DNA from: Cyathus striatus
Taxonomy: Eukaryota > Basidiomycota > Agaricomycetes > Agaricales > Nidulariaceae
Length of the DNA stretch: 64,000 nt
Assembly (NCBI GenBank): GCA_025738555.1
Contig: JAOVFP010000015.1
Span: forward strand, 2,914,001 to 2,978,000
Direction of reading: 5' to 3'
Under the pieces are notes generated by a model, which had not been told where the DNA came from, made no database searches, and worked only from the letters and a program-made list of their open reading frames with translations. The translations under genes and the position numbers were made by a program. Every line of letters begins with the position of its first letter. Position 1 is the first letter of the stretch. Shown here piece after piece: positions 47,752 to 59,600 of the stretch.

Positions 47752-48062
47752 ATTGAACGAGACGTCTGGGATCTCGTACTCTAGTGGATGAAAGTACAAA
47801 ACCTCCGCATTGTCCTCAGCTTTCGGGCACAATTCATACTCCGCATTGTTCTTTGAAAGTTTGAGAATGCCACGCGTCACGAGAAGGATCATGTAAGTAA
47901 GGCAGTTTGTGTCATGATGTTGATCTTGTTTGTGCATGTAGGCCGAACAATGGGCATATATTATGTTGGCTTGTTTGACGTGCGAGTATAGAACCAAGCA
48001 CTTACGGTGTTGAAGGACAATCCTCAAACCCACCCTTCAAGCTTCAATCCTCTCTCCCATCC
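47752..48062. promoter_or_regulatory. Divergent HD1/HD2 promoter with two CTCCGCATTGT boxes
   Basis: 311 bp between the two divergent homeodomain genes. The 11-mer CTCCGCATTGT occurs at 47803-47813 and 47839-47849, 36 bp apart, in the same orientation. The second copy is extended as ACTCCGCATTGTTCT. The same motif recurs upstream of the second HD2 gene (50030 and 50096). Known HD1/HD2 pairs are transcribed from a shared promoter, so a common element is expected; this specific motif is not one I know. Confidence 0.6.
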
Positions 48063-49689
48063 ATGGAGACTTCTCAACAAGCCATAACTGCGTTGAAAGC
48101 TTTTACTGCTGTTGCACAAAAGATAAAGGATATTTGTCAGCAGGGAAACGTCACTTATCATGTACAAGTTTCCTCCCCAATACCTATACCATCCCTCGAC
48201 CTTTCACTACCCGAGCGTATCGTTCGCTTGATGGCATCTAGTGGGATCTCCTCTACAACTACAAAGCTAGTTGATGATTTGCGGGAAAATCATCGAGCAT
48301 CCTTTGAAAAACTTTGTCACGAGCTGCTTTCAACTCCTCGACCTTCTGCAGATACCCCGCTTTCAGTCTTGTTCAAACAACTACAGAAAAGCTATCAAAA
48401 ATCGTTTTTGAATCGTACTCTTCCATTAATCGAGACTGTGATCAGTCATGCCCAGCAGACACGGAGAGTCCATCTCGAGAAATATAATGCAGATAAGCGA
48501 AAACAACCTTTCCATAGGGTAACTTGGAAAGCTTCTAATACCCAAGGATCACTATTGATTGATTTTACAGGAATATATCCCACTATTGGAGAAGTATTTC
48601 GAGTACAATGCCTACCCATCACCTCCAGATCGTATGAAATTAGCGAGCACATGCAAGATGACGCAAAGACAAATTGAAGTCTGGGTAGCTAATCAGTATT
48701 GAATTCTGTTGAAAATCACTGAGTTCATTTTTATATAGTTTCAAAACCACCGCAATCGAGCGAAGAAAGAAGGAAAATCTCTGCGACGACTTCAACTTCA
48801 CCCTATTCCAGCGAATTTCTCCTTTAATTTTTTGAAAGAACAAAAACCTTTCTTTGCAGCATCCGAAGTCGGGCGTGCATCGAGTCCCGACAGTAATTGC
48901 ACGGAGGAATCCACATCTGACGATGATAGTGAGGTAATCCCGGCTCCTGACTACAAGAATCCGCTAGATATTGCTGCTCCTGCCCATGTATATCCCATAC
49001 CATTTAAGGTCGGATGTACATATGAAGCATTCCCCCACGACGCAGAAGGAAACTGCGTTTTTCGATCCCCACCTCTGACTTGGATGCGTAAACCGGCCAC
49101 GAAATTACAATCCCCCAAGCCAGTCGATTTCGATGACTTTATCGAATCTTTCGCGACTAAATTACATCTTCGGGTGCCATCGAAGAAGCGAAAAGAGAAG
49201 GAAGCAACTTCAGTCTCAATGACGCCGGCCAAGTGGTATCTGGACAGAGTTACAAAGCCTTTTCCTGCTCCTCATCCAGCATTAGTCCAATATCCACATC
49301 ATGACGCACGGCATCTATGGGCACAGCAGGAGATGCCTCGAGTCTGCAAACATCGGAAAGCGCTCGTTTCCTTGCCAAACCGAGTCCCTAGTCAACCATG
49401 CCGTGCTGCGGTGTCTGTTCCTGTTGGTAACTTCCGGAAAGACTTGCCGCGTTCAGTGTCATCAACGTCATCTGGCACCGATCGTTCATTCTCTTCCTCG
49501 TCATTTAGCTCCGATAGCAGCACCCTCTCGACACCTTCATCGTCGCCGACCTTTCAGCCAGGTCAACTACAGTGCGATGATGACACATCATATGACATTA
49601 CACCACACCCATTATTCAAGCACAATGATTTTGTGTTTCTTCCTAGTGAAAATGGTTTTCTTTTTACGTCGCAACTTGTGCATGCATGA
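48063..49689 (+). CDS. HD2: HD2 mating-type homeodomain protein, copy 1 (paired with HD1)
   Basis: Exons 48063-48518, 48571-48684 and 48739-49689 give about 506 residues. The N-terminal half (METSQQAITALKAFTAVAQK ... IPSLDLSLPERIVRL) is the variable specificity/dimerisation region. The homeodomain runs YIPLLEKYFEYNAYPSPPDR, CKMTQRQIEVW/FQNHRNRA KKEGK, with the typical WFQNHRNR helix 3 split by an intron after the Trp codon. The C-terminal part has a conserved block (WMRKPATKL, PVDFDDFIESFATKLHLR) and a long Ser-rich stretch, ending LLFTSQLVHA-like at 49689. With HD1 it forms a divergent pair, the standard unit of a functional A locus. Confidence 0.92.
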
Positions 49690-50207
49690 TTTTCCTCAAT
49701 CTTCATATGGTCTTCACTTCCGATAGTTATTTATTATTAATTTTATACCATATGTCATAATTAAATATATGTTAGTAATTCGCAAATGTATCAAACAATG
49801 TAACTTTTATGTATGTGTAAATATGTTATTAGATAAGTTACCGGACCTGCCTTATGTAGGCTTGGTGGAGCGGTCTTGAGTCTTTGACTCACGCGCTTCA
49901 GGTTCAGCTACACACAGTGGGGTACTTATTAGCTGTTGTCATATGGTCAGCTATAATTATATTTAATTGGGCTATCTAGAGTAACGTCAAAGGATGAAAG
50001 GCTTTCCAGAGGCTACGGACATATATAAACTCCGCATTGTTCTGCGCTGACTAGCACTGATGGCAGTGAAGGTCCAGCTGAGCACATGTCTAAAACTCCG
50101 CATTGTTTAATTAAAGGTCCGATTAGTGGACAACGTTAAGCTGTTTGCTTCAGTGTCAACGTTTCGACAATTACCACTTGATTTTTCGCGCTCTTCCCTA
50201 ACAATCC
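49690..50207. promoter_or_regulatory. Region upstream of the second HD2, two CTCCGCATTGT boxes
   Basis: About 520 bp between the two HD2 genes. It carries CTCCGCATTGT at 50030-50040 and 50096-50106, 178 and 112 bp before the second HD2 start, in the same orientation as the copies near HD1. A small hairpin, TGAGTC TTT GACTCA, lies near 49876-49890. There is no HD1 reading frame in this interval, so the divergent partner expected in a standard pair is absent. Confidence 0.6.
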
Positions 50208-51959
50208 ATGGCATCGAGTACAAAAAAGACGACTTTTAACATTGCTACCTTGGAGTCTATTCGGAGGATTGCCGAAGATATGACCAGATACAAACAAAAC
50301 GATTGTACTACAAACCGTTTTTCGGATGTTGCTATACCTTCACTTGATTTGCCAACTCCAGACGAAACTATATCACAACTGGACTGCGACAAGCTACCAA
50401 GTAATGCCGTGGAACGTTTATCTTCCAAAATACGGGAGTTACAAAATATTCACACCAGGTTTTATATCGAAAGCTGTCAACGTCTGTTGGGCATCGCTCC
50501 ATGCTCCGGGCTCCTTTCAGCACATGAACTCGTTGAAAGACTTGCAGAAACATACAGGAAACTGTACAAGGATCGTTACTTGGCAAGAATCGAGGCCGAT
50601 ATCACAGATGCGAAAAAACGGTACGAGGAATCTCTTCAGATTAAAAGAAAGCCAATTTTCAACCATGTGAGAATCTGTCTTGTACAGGGAGATACCGAAC
50701 TTATTCTTATTGTAGAAATATACACCACTTCTTGAGAAGTACTTCGAATACAATGCTTATCCCTCTGCAGCGGATCGTTTACTTTTGGCTCGCACGTGCA
50801 TGATGTCACCGAGACAGATTGAAGTTTGGGTGAACTTCTTTTTTTTTAGTATATGTTGGCTTTGCTAAAACATAGATTTCAGTTCCAGAATCATCGTAAT
50901 CGCGCTAGGAAGGAAGGGAAAGTCAACTGCTTACGTCGACTACAGACGCATCCTCTTCCTTTTAATATTTCCCTCGAGTCATTGGCGAAACAGATGCCAT
51001 TCCTCGATACATCTAAAGCTGAAAGATCTGTAGAGACCGACTTAGAAATCGCTGATAGTATTCCCTCGGATACTGAAAGCGAGGTATTGTATTTCATCGT
51101 TTGACCGAACACAGTTCTTATATGACATTGATAGGTGTTTCAAACTTCTTTGAGCCATAACCTGGACGTTCTGGACATCCCTGCACCACCTCATGCTTAC
51201 CCTGCCCAGTTGAGTTCAGAGTGTGGTCATGCACCATTTCCGCGGAATTCAGCAGGCTTTGTTGTGTTCATTCCTGTAGCTCCTCTACAGTGGATGCGAA
51301 AACCCGCTGCAAAGTTGCGACCAAGTCCTTCTGTTGACTTCGACGAATTTATCGATATGTTTGCGACGAAGTTGCATCTTCGTGAGGCTTCAAAAACTCG
51401 ATCTCGACGTAGTAGATCACGTGGGTGCTCTGCGTTGAATCCTACGCACTGGTATTCGTCTCGTGTTACTATTCTCCCATCCGCCCCACATCCCGCATTC
51501 GTCCGATCATCCACTTTACGGAATTCTCACTCGTTGCCGCCTTCGTTGCACCTGCCAAAAAAGTCATTCAGTATAGAGAAACGGTTGCCCACTACTCTAC
51601 AGACGAGTCGGACACGCGATTTCTGTGTTGATGCTATTCAGTCTCGAATTTATACAGGTCACAGTACGCGGACTTCTTCTGGTTCGACTGCAACTGTAGG
51701 AAGTCGGTCCTCGTCGGTATCAGATTATCCATCCACACCCATACTGCCGCTCAGTGGGAGGCTCGGACTGCCAGAAATACTGGACTTCGAAGCTACTACT
51801 CATGCCTCAGACGACAAGTGGATTTCCAACTTGACATTATGCCTTAATACCCATTCACATGACTCGCAGCTTCAAAACCATGTGAAGCATGCCAGTGGCA
51901 GTGTAACTTCGAATTTCATGATACCATCACAGCTTAATGTTATTGAGGCATGCTCATAA
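50208..51959 (+). CDS. HD2: HD2 mating-type homeodomain protein, copy 2 (no HD1 partner)
   Basis: Exons 50208-50666, 50716-50829, 50883-51083 and 51135-51959 give about 532 residues with no frame break. The start is MASSTKKTTFNIATLESIRR. The homeodomain reads YTPLLEKYFEYNAYPSAADR, CMMSPRQIEVW/FQNHRNRARKEGK and shares roughly 40 of 51 positions with copy 1 by eye; the same intron splits helix 3. The C-terminal block WMRKPAAKL ... VDFDEFIDMFATKLHLR is also shared, while the first 150 residues are very different apart from IPSLDL. An extra intron lies at 51084-51134. It looks like an older duplicate with its own specificity region. Downstream lies transposon-rich sequence instead of an HD1 gene. 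Confidence 0.92.
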
Positions 51960-52807
51960 CACTGGACACTGGTTATGGCTTGTCTTTTTTATATTTCTGT
52001 ACCCTCCTACCGTATACATACGTTAATCTTGTTAAGGATATATTGCTATTGATATGAATGCTCCCACTGTGCTTTATAGAACTGGAACCTTATGTATTTT
52101 ACGTATATTATATTTATTTATGCACTTGTATATTACTTGTTGAATGGGTTGTGGCCGTTGTGAGGAAAAGGAACGAGGCACCTACAGCCTGTGAAGGGGG
52201 AAATGTGAACTGCAGTCTAACCAGACATGCAGTGGTGGTGATAGTACCTAGTGAGGCATACACAAGTGTTGGCCAGAGGTAACAATGAACAAGCCATGCC
52301 TGGTGTGGGCATGGGAAAGAGGAAGCCTTGACTCGGGCTAGCATGAGGGTGATAATGTAGTAGATTAAAGACAAAGAGTACAATGTATGATACAATGAGC
52401 TAAGTTATCTACAAAGGAATGTTTGTATGTATTATAATCTAAAGGATCCGCGTAGTCTGTTCACTTCAACATTACTTATGTACCGGAGAATTTTAACTTG
52501 GTGACTTGTTGGTGACAATGAAAATTGATAAAGACATCAAACTCTATCCACAGTCGGTATCAGAAAATCTCAAGTTGGGATTCGGGAATTGCCAACTGCG
52601 TTAGAGTTGGCGTTCAATTGGCGTTAGTACTGAGTGGAGATCTTGCTTAACTGAAGACTCGACTCGTGAGTCGTGCCCAGGTGCCCTACTACCTAGTTCA
52701 AATATGTAGGCCATTTGGGAATTGCTTCGGAGCGTTGAGCCTGCAATACAAATTGCAGTTGCTTGGGAGCTATATGGTTGTGTATGGATTAAGTATGGAT
52801 GCGCTGA
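51960..52807. other. Non-coding stretch after the second HD2
   Basis: About 850 bp with no credible gene. It contains TG/GT-rich and AT-rich parts and the presumed HD2 3' UTR. Short frames here show no motif. No remnant of an HD1 homeodomain was found by eye. Confidence 0.4.
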
Positions 52808-53596
52808 CACTACTGGATCATTTCGACCGATTGTTCGGTCACGCGTCACACGACGTCTAGAAACAGAACAATTTTGACAAATGTCACGCGTCCCGAGGAG
52901 CGCCGAACAAAGGTTCAGTGAAACATAAAAAGGCCAAAATTAGACACAAAAAATCGTTTTTTTCGTTATTAACTGTATGTACTATATTTCTAATGTTCCT
53001 CCTAAGCTTCTGTAGAATACATAACGTTTTTAAAAACATTCCTCTCCCCCCACACAAGTTCTGGAGTGGTGTCAGTTAGTAATGTATCAACCACTTCAAC
53101 AAGCGTGCTCTCTGCATCTGTTGTGAGTTGAAGTCCAAAGAATGAGTCATGACCAGTGGAATTTTCGATGTGGTCCAATACCGCTGTCTTTAATCTAACT
53201 TTAGATATTATATCTCGTGTTGATTGGATAAAAATGACATACTGTACTCACCTCAAATTCTATAAACAAAGTGTTTGTTGTGTGTATTCTCTACTAGCAA
53301 TATTTATATGAATCATGGGTGACCCGGCATTGACCTGACTCCACTCAGCACTGCAGTAATAATTACTAAATAAATACTACACATTGTTACAGTATTGGTA
53401 TTGGTACTTATTGTTTGTCAATTGTAGAAATACTTACTTGGTTTTGTTCTTAGCAAGTCCCATAGTTCGCTCTTAAAGGGTACGAACAAATTTGAATGAT
53501 GTCACGCACTAAAATAGGCCACGAACAGAACAATGAACTGAAAATTTCGGTCACACAAAATGTCAGCGAACAATCAGTCGAAATGATCCAGTAGTG
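52808..53596. mobile_element. Non-autonomous terminal-inverted-repeat element
   Basis: The left end CACTACTGGATCATTTCGAC (from 52808) recurs inverted at the right end (reading leftward from 53596), and the match goes on as (C/T)GATTGTTCG, about 32 of 35 bases. The 790 bp between contain no transposase frame. This is the form of a deletion derivative or MITE of a DNA transposon. I could not see a matching target duplication in the flanks. Confidence 0.6.
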
Positions 53597-53650
53597 GTGT
53601 TGGGGTTCGGTTCTGTCCGGTTCAGAGACAATTTTCTCTGAACCTTGAAC

Positions 53651-54344
53651 TAGGGGTGGTCACAGATAGCCAGTATCCGAATATCTGCAGATATTATCTG
53701 TTTTCGGTACTGTCAGATCGGATACGGATATCTTCCCACAGATATTCAGATAATCTGCAGATATCTGCTCAATGCATACCCCAATTCCTTTGCACACTGA
53801 CTATTATCTGCTTATACCCCACTTTAAAATCATATATATATAATAATAAATGTATTCTTCTATTTTACATACTTTTTCTAAGAAATAAACCAGTCATTGT
53901 ATTTCTATGTTTAAATAAGTGTCATTTTCAGAATTTCATGGAATTCGTGACATGAAAGGGACCAGTCACATGTTGTGATCAGGGCTATCACTTTAATAAA
54001 TGCCACATACATTTTTATGTAATTCAATTCAATTGCAAATAGGTGAAGTACAATTCAAGGCTTATACTGCAACTTTAGCTCTTTTGAATTTTTGTATTGT
54101 ATTTTTTGTACTTATGGTATGTAAATATGAGCCCTGATATTTTATGACTTCAATGACCTAAAAATCATGGAAATCGGTAAAGAACTACAATAGATACATT
54201 AGAATTAAGTTGTATCTCTATGCTAAGGTAAGTTAGCACAGATGAGAGCCGAGATCTGCAGATACCATCTGATCTCTATCTGAATTTAATTTTATTCGAC
54301 AGATATTATCCGGATTCATCCGGATCTATCCATGACCAGCCCTA
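53651..54344. mobile_element. hAT-like non-autonomous DNA element with 8-bp target duplication
   Basis: The left end is TAGGGGTGGTCACAGATAG and the right end, read inward on the other strand, TAGGGCTGGTCATGGATAG. TAGGG(G/C)TGG termini are typical of hAT elements. Directly outside are CCTTGAAC (53643-53650) and CCTCGAAC (54345-54352), an 8-bp duplication with one mismatch, the duplication length known for hAT. The sub-terminal parts are rich in GATATC/ATCTGCAGAT repeats. There is no transposase frame, so it must have been moved by an element elsewhere. Confidence 0.75.
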
Positions 54345-54352
54345 CCTCGAAC

Positions 54353-55410
54353 TAGGCCTGCGCATGGGTCAATCTGCCCCCATCCGTTATCTGAATTATG
54401 GCTATCCGCTGGATATGGATATGGATCGATGATTATTACGGATTTCGGCACCCATCTGTGCCAATCCATGCTACTGTCGGCTATCAGGAAGCTGGCCACA
54501 CACAGATTCAGGTTACAGCTCATTCTCCAGCTTCCACATTGACTACTTGCACAATTTATCAATACAGTTGGGTACATTGCTATAGTATTTATATAATTTA
54601 TAAGTATTTAGACTGTTGCTCTCCTGTACATATAGAAATTCAAGAGTTAGTTGACTGCTATAACCAAAATAAGCTAAATATAAGATGCAGAATCTCACAC
54701 TTTGGAAAGAAGATAACACTGCGACATTATGCAGTACATCCAAAGCATACAATCAGGCTATATATATATTTTAAAACCCTCCAAATTCATTGGAATTAGT
54801 TTGGAAATCTCATTCTCATTCGTTTCTATTATATCTCATTGATCTACATGAAAGAGTGCTAGTAAGATACAGTTTCAAGGAATATATTGAACTGTCTGTA
54901 TCCTTCCTACATAATAAATCTATGCTACAAAATTTACAACATAGAATACATACAATAAATACATTACTATCCATGCTTTACCTTAATTTTAGCAATTTTC
55001 CTTTGCTTAAAACTGCAGATATCCCTTGAACCTCTACTTCTCATTGTATTATCCTAATACATTGAATATTGGATGCTACAGACAAAATAGAGCACTGTAT
55101 AAAATTATAATAGGTAGATGAAATATATATTAATATTTTAAAAGCATTAGTTGAGTATAGTATGCAAGCTATTGCTTCAAATATGCAAATCATTGCTAAT
55201 CTTGGAAGAAAGATGATATTTCAGCTGTAAAATCCATTCGGCTGCTAAACAAGCTGTGGTAATTATTAATAAGGGATGGCCAATTTCCTGGTTTTCTCAC
55301 TTCCCAAGGTCTCATGACAAAAATATTCATAACATCTCTCAGAGTGCCTCAAAAAATATGGTTTAAGTCTTGTATAATTTTATACAAGATCTAATATCTT
55401 GTTATATCCG
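54353..55410. other. AT-rich non-coding region
   Basis: About 1 kb of strongly AT-rich sequence with short frames only. It may be decayed repeat sequence; its first bases (TAGGCCTGCGCATGGGTC) resemble another hAT-type end, but I found no matching second end. Confidence 0.35.
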
Positions 55411-56043
55411 TGTCCAGATACATCATGCTGACATTCCCATGTGACTGTCTAACATACCCGGTCTGTTCCTGGAACATACCCACTTCGGGTTTACACTTCC
55501 CGACGTTCCTGCCTGGGAACGTACCCGGAACCCATCGGGTTTTCTATCAGATACTTCGGATACGTAGTTTCTCTTATGACGGCCTCACCACGTCATTATA
55601 ACATTACTCCTCTCTTCCATTCTCACTTGTATGTTTCATTATGGGCAATGTAGTTTAGTTTCCTATTCTTCATTCTGAGCACGTCATTTGCGCCACTACT
55701 CCTCTTTGCCCAGTCTTTATTTCATTTACTTACACTTAGCATTCAGTCTCTGGATTCGTACCTATGTCTTACGAGTACATATAAATAGCCTTCCAAATGT
55801 ACTAGGTAGTCTTCAGTATTCATATAAACCTCATACACTTCTTCCTACTTCCAAGTTCCAAAACCTGCTCCAGGTTTTCCTTCGGGTTTCTCTCCCACTG
55901 CCTAGTGTAGTGGCGAAGCTCTCTCTTATACTCTGGAACATCTTCCTCTGTTGAATATTGACTTCCTCGAAATAAGAACCATTCCCTGGGGATATCCAGG
56001 TGGCACAGCACATATGCTGAAGCCACGGTTCACTTCTGCACTT
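55411..56043 (+). repeat. Probable 5' LTR of an older gypsy element, part 1
   Basis: From TGTCCAGATACATC (55411) the sequence runs without genes up to the chromovirus insertion. It contains a TATA-like ATATAAATAG near 55779-55788, as an LTR promoter would. It continues after the chromovirus as 62889-63003, ending TATGTAACA, so the joined unit has TG...CA ends. It is followed by a plus-strand gag. The left boundary is inferred from the TG and the position only, because the other LTR lies outside the window. Confidence 0.45.
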
Positions 56044-56415
56044 TGTTAGTGACAGACGAGCAAAATACTCGAAGCCGAACTTAAACACTCGAACGAGAGA
56101 GAGAAATGAGTCTTATTGCTAATCTGGAATAAACTAGCACAAGAATAACGAACTACTGACTAGAAAGACCGTATTTATAGAAAGAACCATGAAGTAATCG
56201 CATGTACATTAACCTACACTACAATGCATGTTACTGTGCTTCTACATTAAGAACTCATGTAATACGTATGGCCGAACTGTGCAACTGTGCCCACAGTAAT
56301 GATGAGTAACGTATGTTGATACGCATGGTGTCCGTATTGTAGGTCATGTGACTATCACATGACATAGATAAGATATGATTAGATAAAAGATTAGATAAAT
56401 GACGAAATCCTAACA
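56044..56415 (-). repeat. 3' LTR of the chromovirus
   Basis: 372 bp, one base different from the other LTR by eye. It is bounded by the target duplication CACTT on its outer side and the polypurine tract on its inner side. Confidence 0.92.
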
Positions 56416-56430
56416 TTACCCCCCCTTTAA
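56416..56430 (-). other. Polypurine tract
   Basis: On the element's sense strand the sequence just before the 3' LTR is TTAAAGGGGGGGTAA, the purine-rich primer site for plus-strand DNA synthesis of LTR retroelements. Confidence 0.7.
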
Positions 56431-56652
56431 GAGTCGTGTCCTCACGACATTTCAATAGATTCTTCTGTTCTTGGGGGTCCTTGAGTTCGAAGGATGGGTC
56501 GTTCTTGGATACGGAGTATGATACGAGGTATGTAATGACCGAGTATAAAAACGGCCATGCAAAGGATAAAGATGACGATGACGTAAATTAAAAGAGTGAT
56601 GTTGTTGGAGAGCATTTTGAATAATTAGAATTCATAAAGACTGTCGTTTTAT

Positions 56653-59600
56653 TTATACGTTTGGACATTCCGGATTCTCCCGATGAAATTTGTTCAATAA
56701 ACTTTTTGATCCGGTTAATGACGTAATCGGTTCCCATGTGCAATGATCGTAAGAATAGCCTTTCCATTTAATTTTGTAAAGAACCTTTTTCCGATTTGTT
56801 TTCCAAGCAAGTATTGCTTCTACTTCGTACTGTTCCTGGTCATCTATCACAACAGCAGGTGGGGGTTTCGGTTTCTGTTGTGATTTGTATTGTGCTGGAA
56901 TATGTTTCGTAAGTAATTGCGTGTTATACACGGGGTGTTTTCGGTTCCAGGTTTTCGGTAATTGGATTTCGTAAGAGGCTAATCCTACTTTCTTGATTAC
57001 TTTAAAAGGTCCGTATCGTTTGTCGTCTAATTTTGCTACTGGTCGATCGGATTTAATATTAATTCCTTCTACGTAAACAAGATCTCCAGGTTTATACTCA
57101 GGTGACTCTTTTCGATTTCTGTCATATCCTCGTTTCATTGCTTCATTGGATAATGTAAGTGCTGCCTTAGCATTTTCCCTAGCTTTGGTGATTGTAGAAA
57201 TGAATTCGTCTACTCCAATAGTACGTGATGTTCCGTTTGGTCTTATTCCTCCATAAGGATGATGTCCATACATTAAATAGAACGGTGTATATCCTGTTGC
57301 TCGATGTACAGTATCGTTATAATTAAATTCTGTTACTGCTATTCTGTCTGCCCAGTCGTCTTGGTCATAGTTTACATAAATTCGGAGATATTGTTCTATC
57401 TCTTGATTTACGCGTTCTACTTGTCCATTTGTCTGTGGTCGATATGCAGTTGATAAATTCATTTTGACTCCTAATCGCTTTGTGAATTCTTTAGTGAAAT
57501 GAGATGCAAATTGCGATCCTCGATCACTAATAATTCGTTGCGGCATTCCGAAGTTCTTAAATACTTTTTCCAAATATAATTCTGCAACTCCTGGGCTATC
57601 GATTTCCTTATTACATGGAATGAAGGCCGCCATTTTTGTGAATCGATCGACAACTACCATTAAAAAATCGAATCCTTGTGAATACGGAAGTGGTCCTACA
57701 AAATCGATCGAAATGGTATGCCAAGGTCCTTCTGGAATACTATTAGGGTTTAATAATCCTATTGGTTTCGATCTATGTATATTTGTCCTTTGACATGCTT
57801 CGCATCCGGAAACGTATTTCTTTATATCTGCCATTATTCTAGGCCACCAATAATCTCTCGTGATTAATTCCATCGTTTTGTATTCTCCATGGTGTCCAGA
57901 TACAGCAGAGTCATGGCATAATCTAATTATACGTTCTCTAAGCTTTGCATTTTTTGGAATATAAATTCGATTTTTCCATGTAATAATGCCTTCAGATGAT
58001 TCTTCCCAGTCTTTCGTTTTTAGGTTAAGCATTTTAATTACTTCCTTATCTCGATTTTTTCTGGATTTTCGAACTTGTTCCATTATATCTTCGTCTTCAC
58101 CATGAACTTCATATATTTGTCTGAAATGTTCCGGTTTAAGAAGTATAATGTCTTCATTATCATGTTCGCCTTGTTCATGTCCAGCTCTTCGAGATAAAAG
58201 ATCTGCTTTTGTCATTTGATTTCCTGGTTTGTGATGTAACGTATAATGAAATTCCGATAATTCTGTATACCATCTTGCTTGTCGTCGATTTAACTTCTGG
58301 GGTTTTTTGAAATATTGGAGATTTTTGTGATCCGTCCAAATCTCGAATATTTGTTTAGCTCCTAAAAGATACTGTCTCCACGTGTCTAATGCTCTCATTA
58401 TTGCGAGCATTTCCTTATCGTAGATTTCGTAGTTTCTTTCTGTTGGACTTAAAGCATGTGATAAAAAGGCAATTGGTCTCCATTTTCCATCAACTTGTTC
58501 TTGGGATAGAATAGCTCCATTGGCAAAGTCAGATGAATCGGCTTCTACTCGGTATTTTCCTTCATCATTCGGCATTGCTAATATTGGTGCCGATATGATT
58601 TGATCTTTTAGTTCGGAAAACGCTAGTGCTTGAGCAAGTTCCCATTTCCATTCATTTTTTCCAGTTAATTCATGAAGGGGTTTCGCTATTTTTGCAAATC
58701 CTTGAATGAATCTTCGATAGAAATTAATGAACCCTAGAAATTGTTGAAGTTCTCGTTTATTATTCGGGACTGGCCAATCAACTACTGCCTTTACTTTCTC
58801 AGAATCCATTCGTACTGAATTTTTTGAGATAATAAGACTGAGATATTCTACTTCAGCTTTTTCGAAAAAACATTTTTCCGGTTTTAGGTATAATTCGTGT
58901 TCTTCTAATTTTCTAAGAACTCGTTTTACCATTTTTCTATGTTCTTCTAAAGTTTCCGTGAATATCAAAATGTCATCCATGTATACGATTACAGTTCCTT
59001 CATTAATTTCCGTCCTAAAGATATCATTCATCATAGTTTGGAAAGTTGCAGGAGAATTCGTAAGTCCAAAAAACATAACCAAAGGTTCGAATAATCCTCT
59101 GTTAGTTCTAAATGCGGCATACTGTTCATCTCCTTTTTTGATCCGAACATTATTGTATCCCCATCTAATATCTAACTTGGTAAAATATCGTGCCTTTTTC
59201 AATTTATCTACTAATTCTTGAATTAACGGTAATGGGTATCTATTTTTAATCGTTAATTCATTTAATTTTCGATAATCTTGAATTGGTCGTAAAGATCCAT
59301 CCTTCTTTTTGATGAAAAAGAATGGTGATGCCCAAGGTGATTTCGAAGGTCTGATGCGTCCTGAATTTAAGTTTTCGTCAAGAAATTCATCTAACTGTTT
59401 TTGTTCATCCAGACTTAATGGATAAATTTTACAGTCAAATGACGTGGCTCCTGGTAGTAACTCAATAGCATGATCCCATGGTCGGCGAGGAGGAAGTTTA
59501 TCAAATGATTCTTTGGCGAATACTCTTTCGAATTCATGGTAATACATTGGAACAGTTTCCTTCCAATGTTTCTTCGGTTTCTGCTGATTTTGTGCTTCAG

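Noticed and set aside
49845..49925. tRNA-like stretch (GGTGGAGCGG ... GGTTCAGCTAC) with a TGAGTC/GACTCA hairpin
   Set aside because: It has A-box- and B-box-like bits but no 7-bp acceptor stem or proper T arm could be drawn.
54353..54400. Possible left end of another hAT element (TAGGCCTGCGCATGGGTC)
   Set aside because: No matching inverted end was found downstream.
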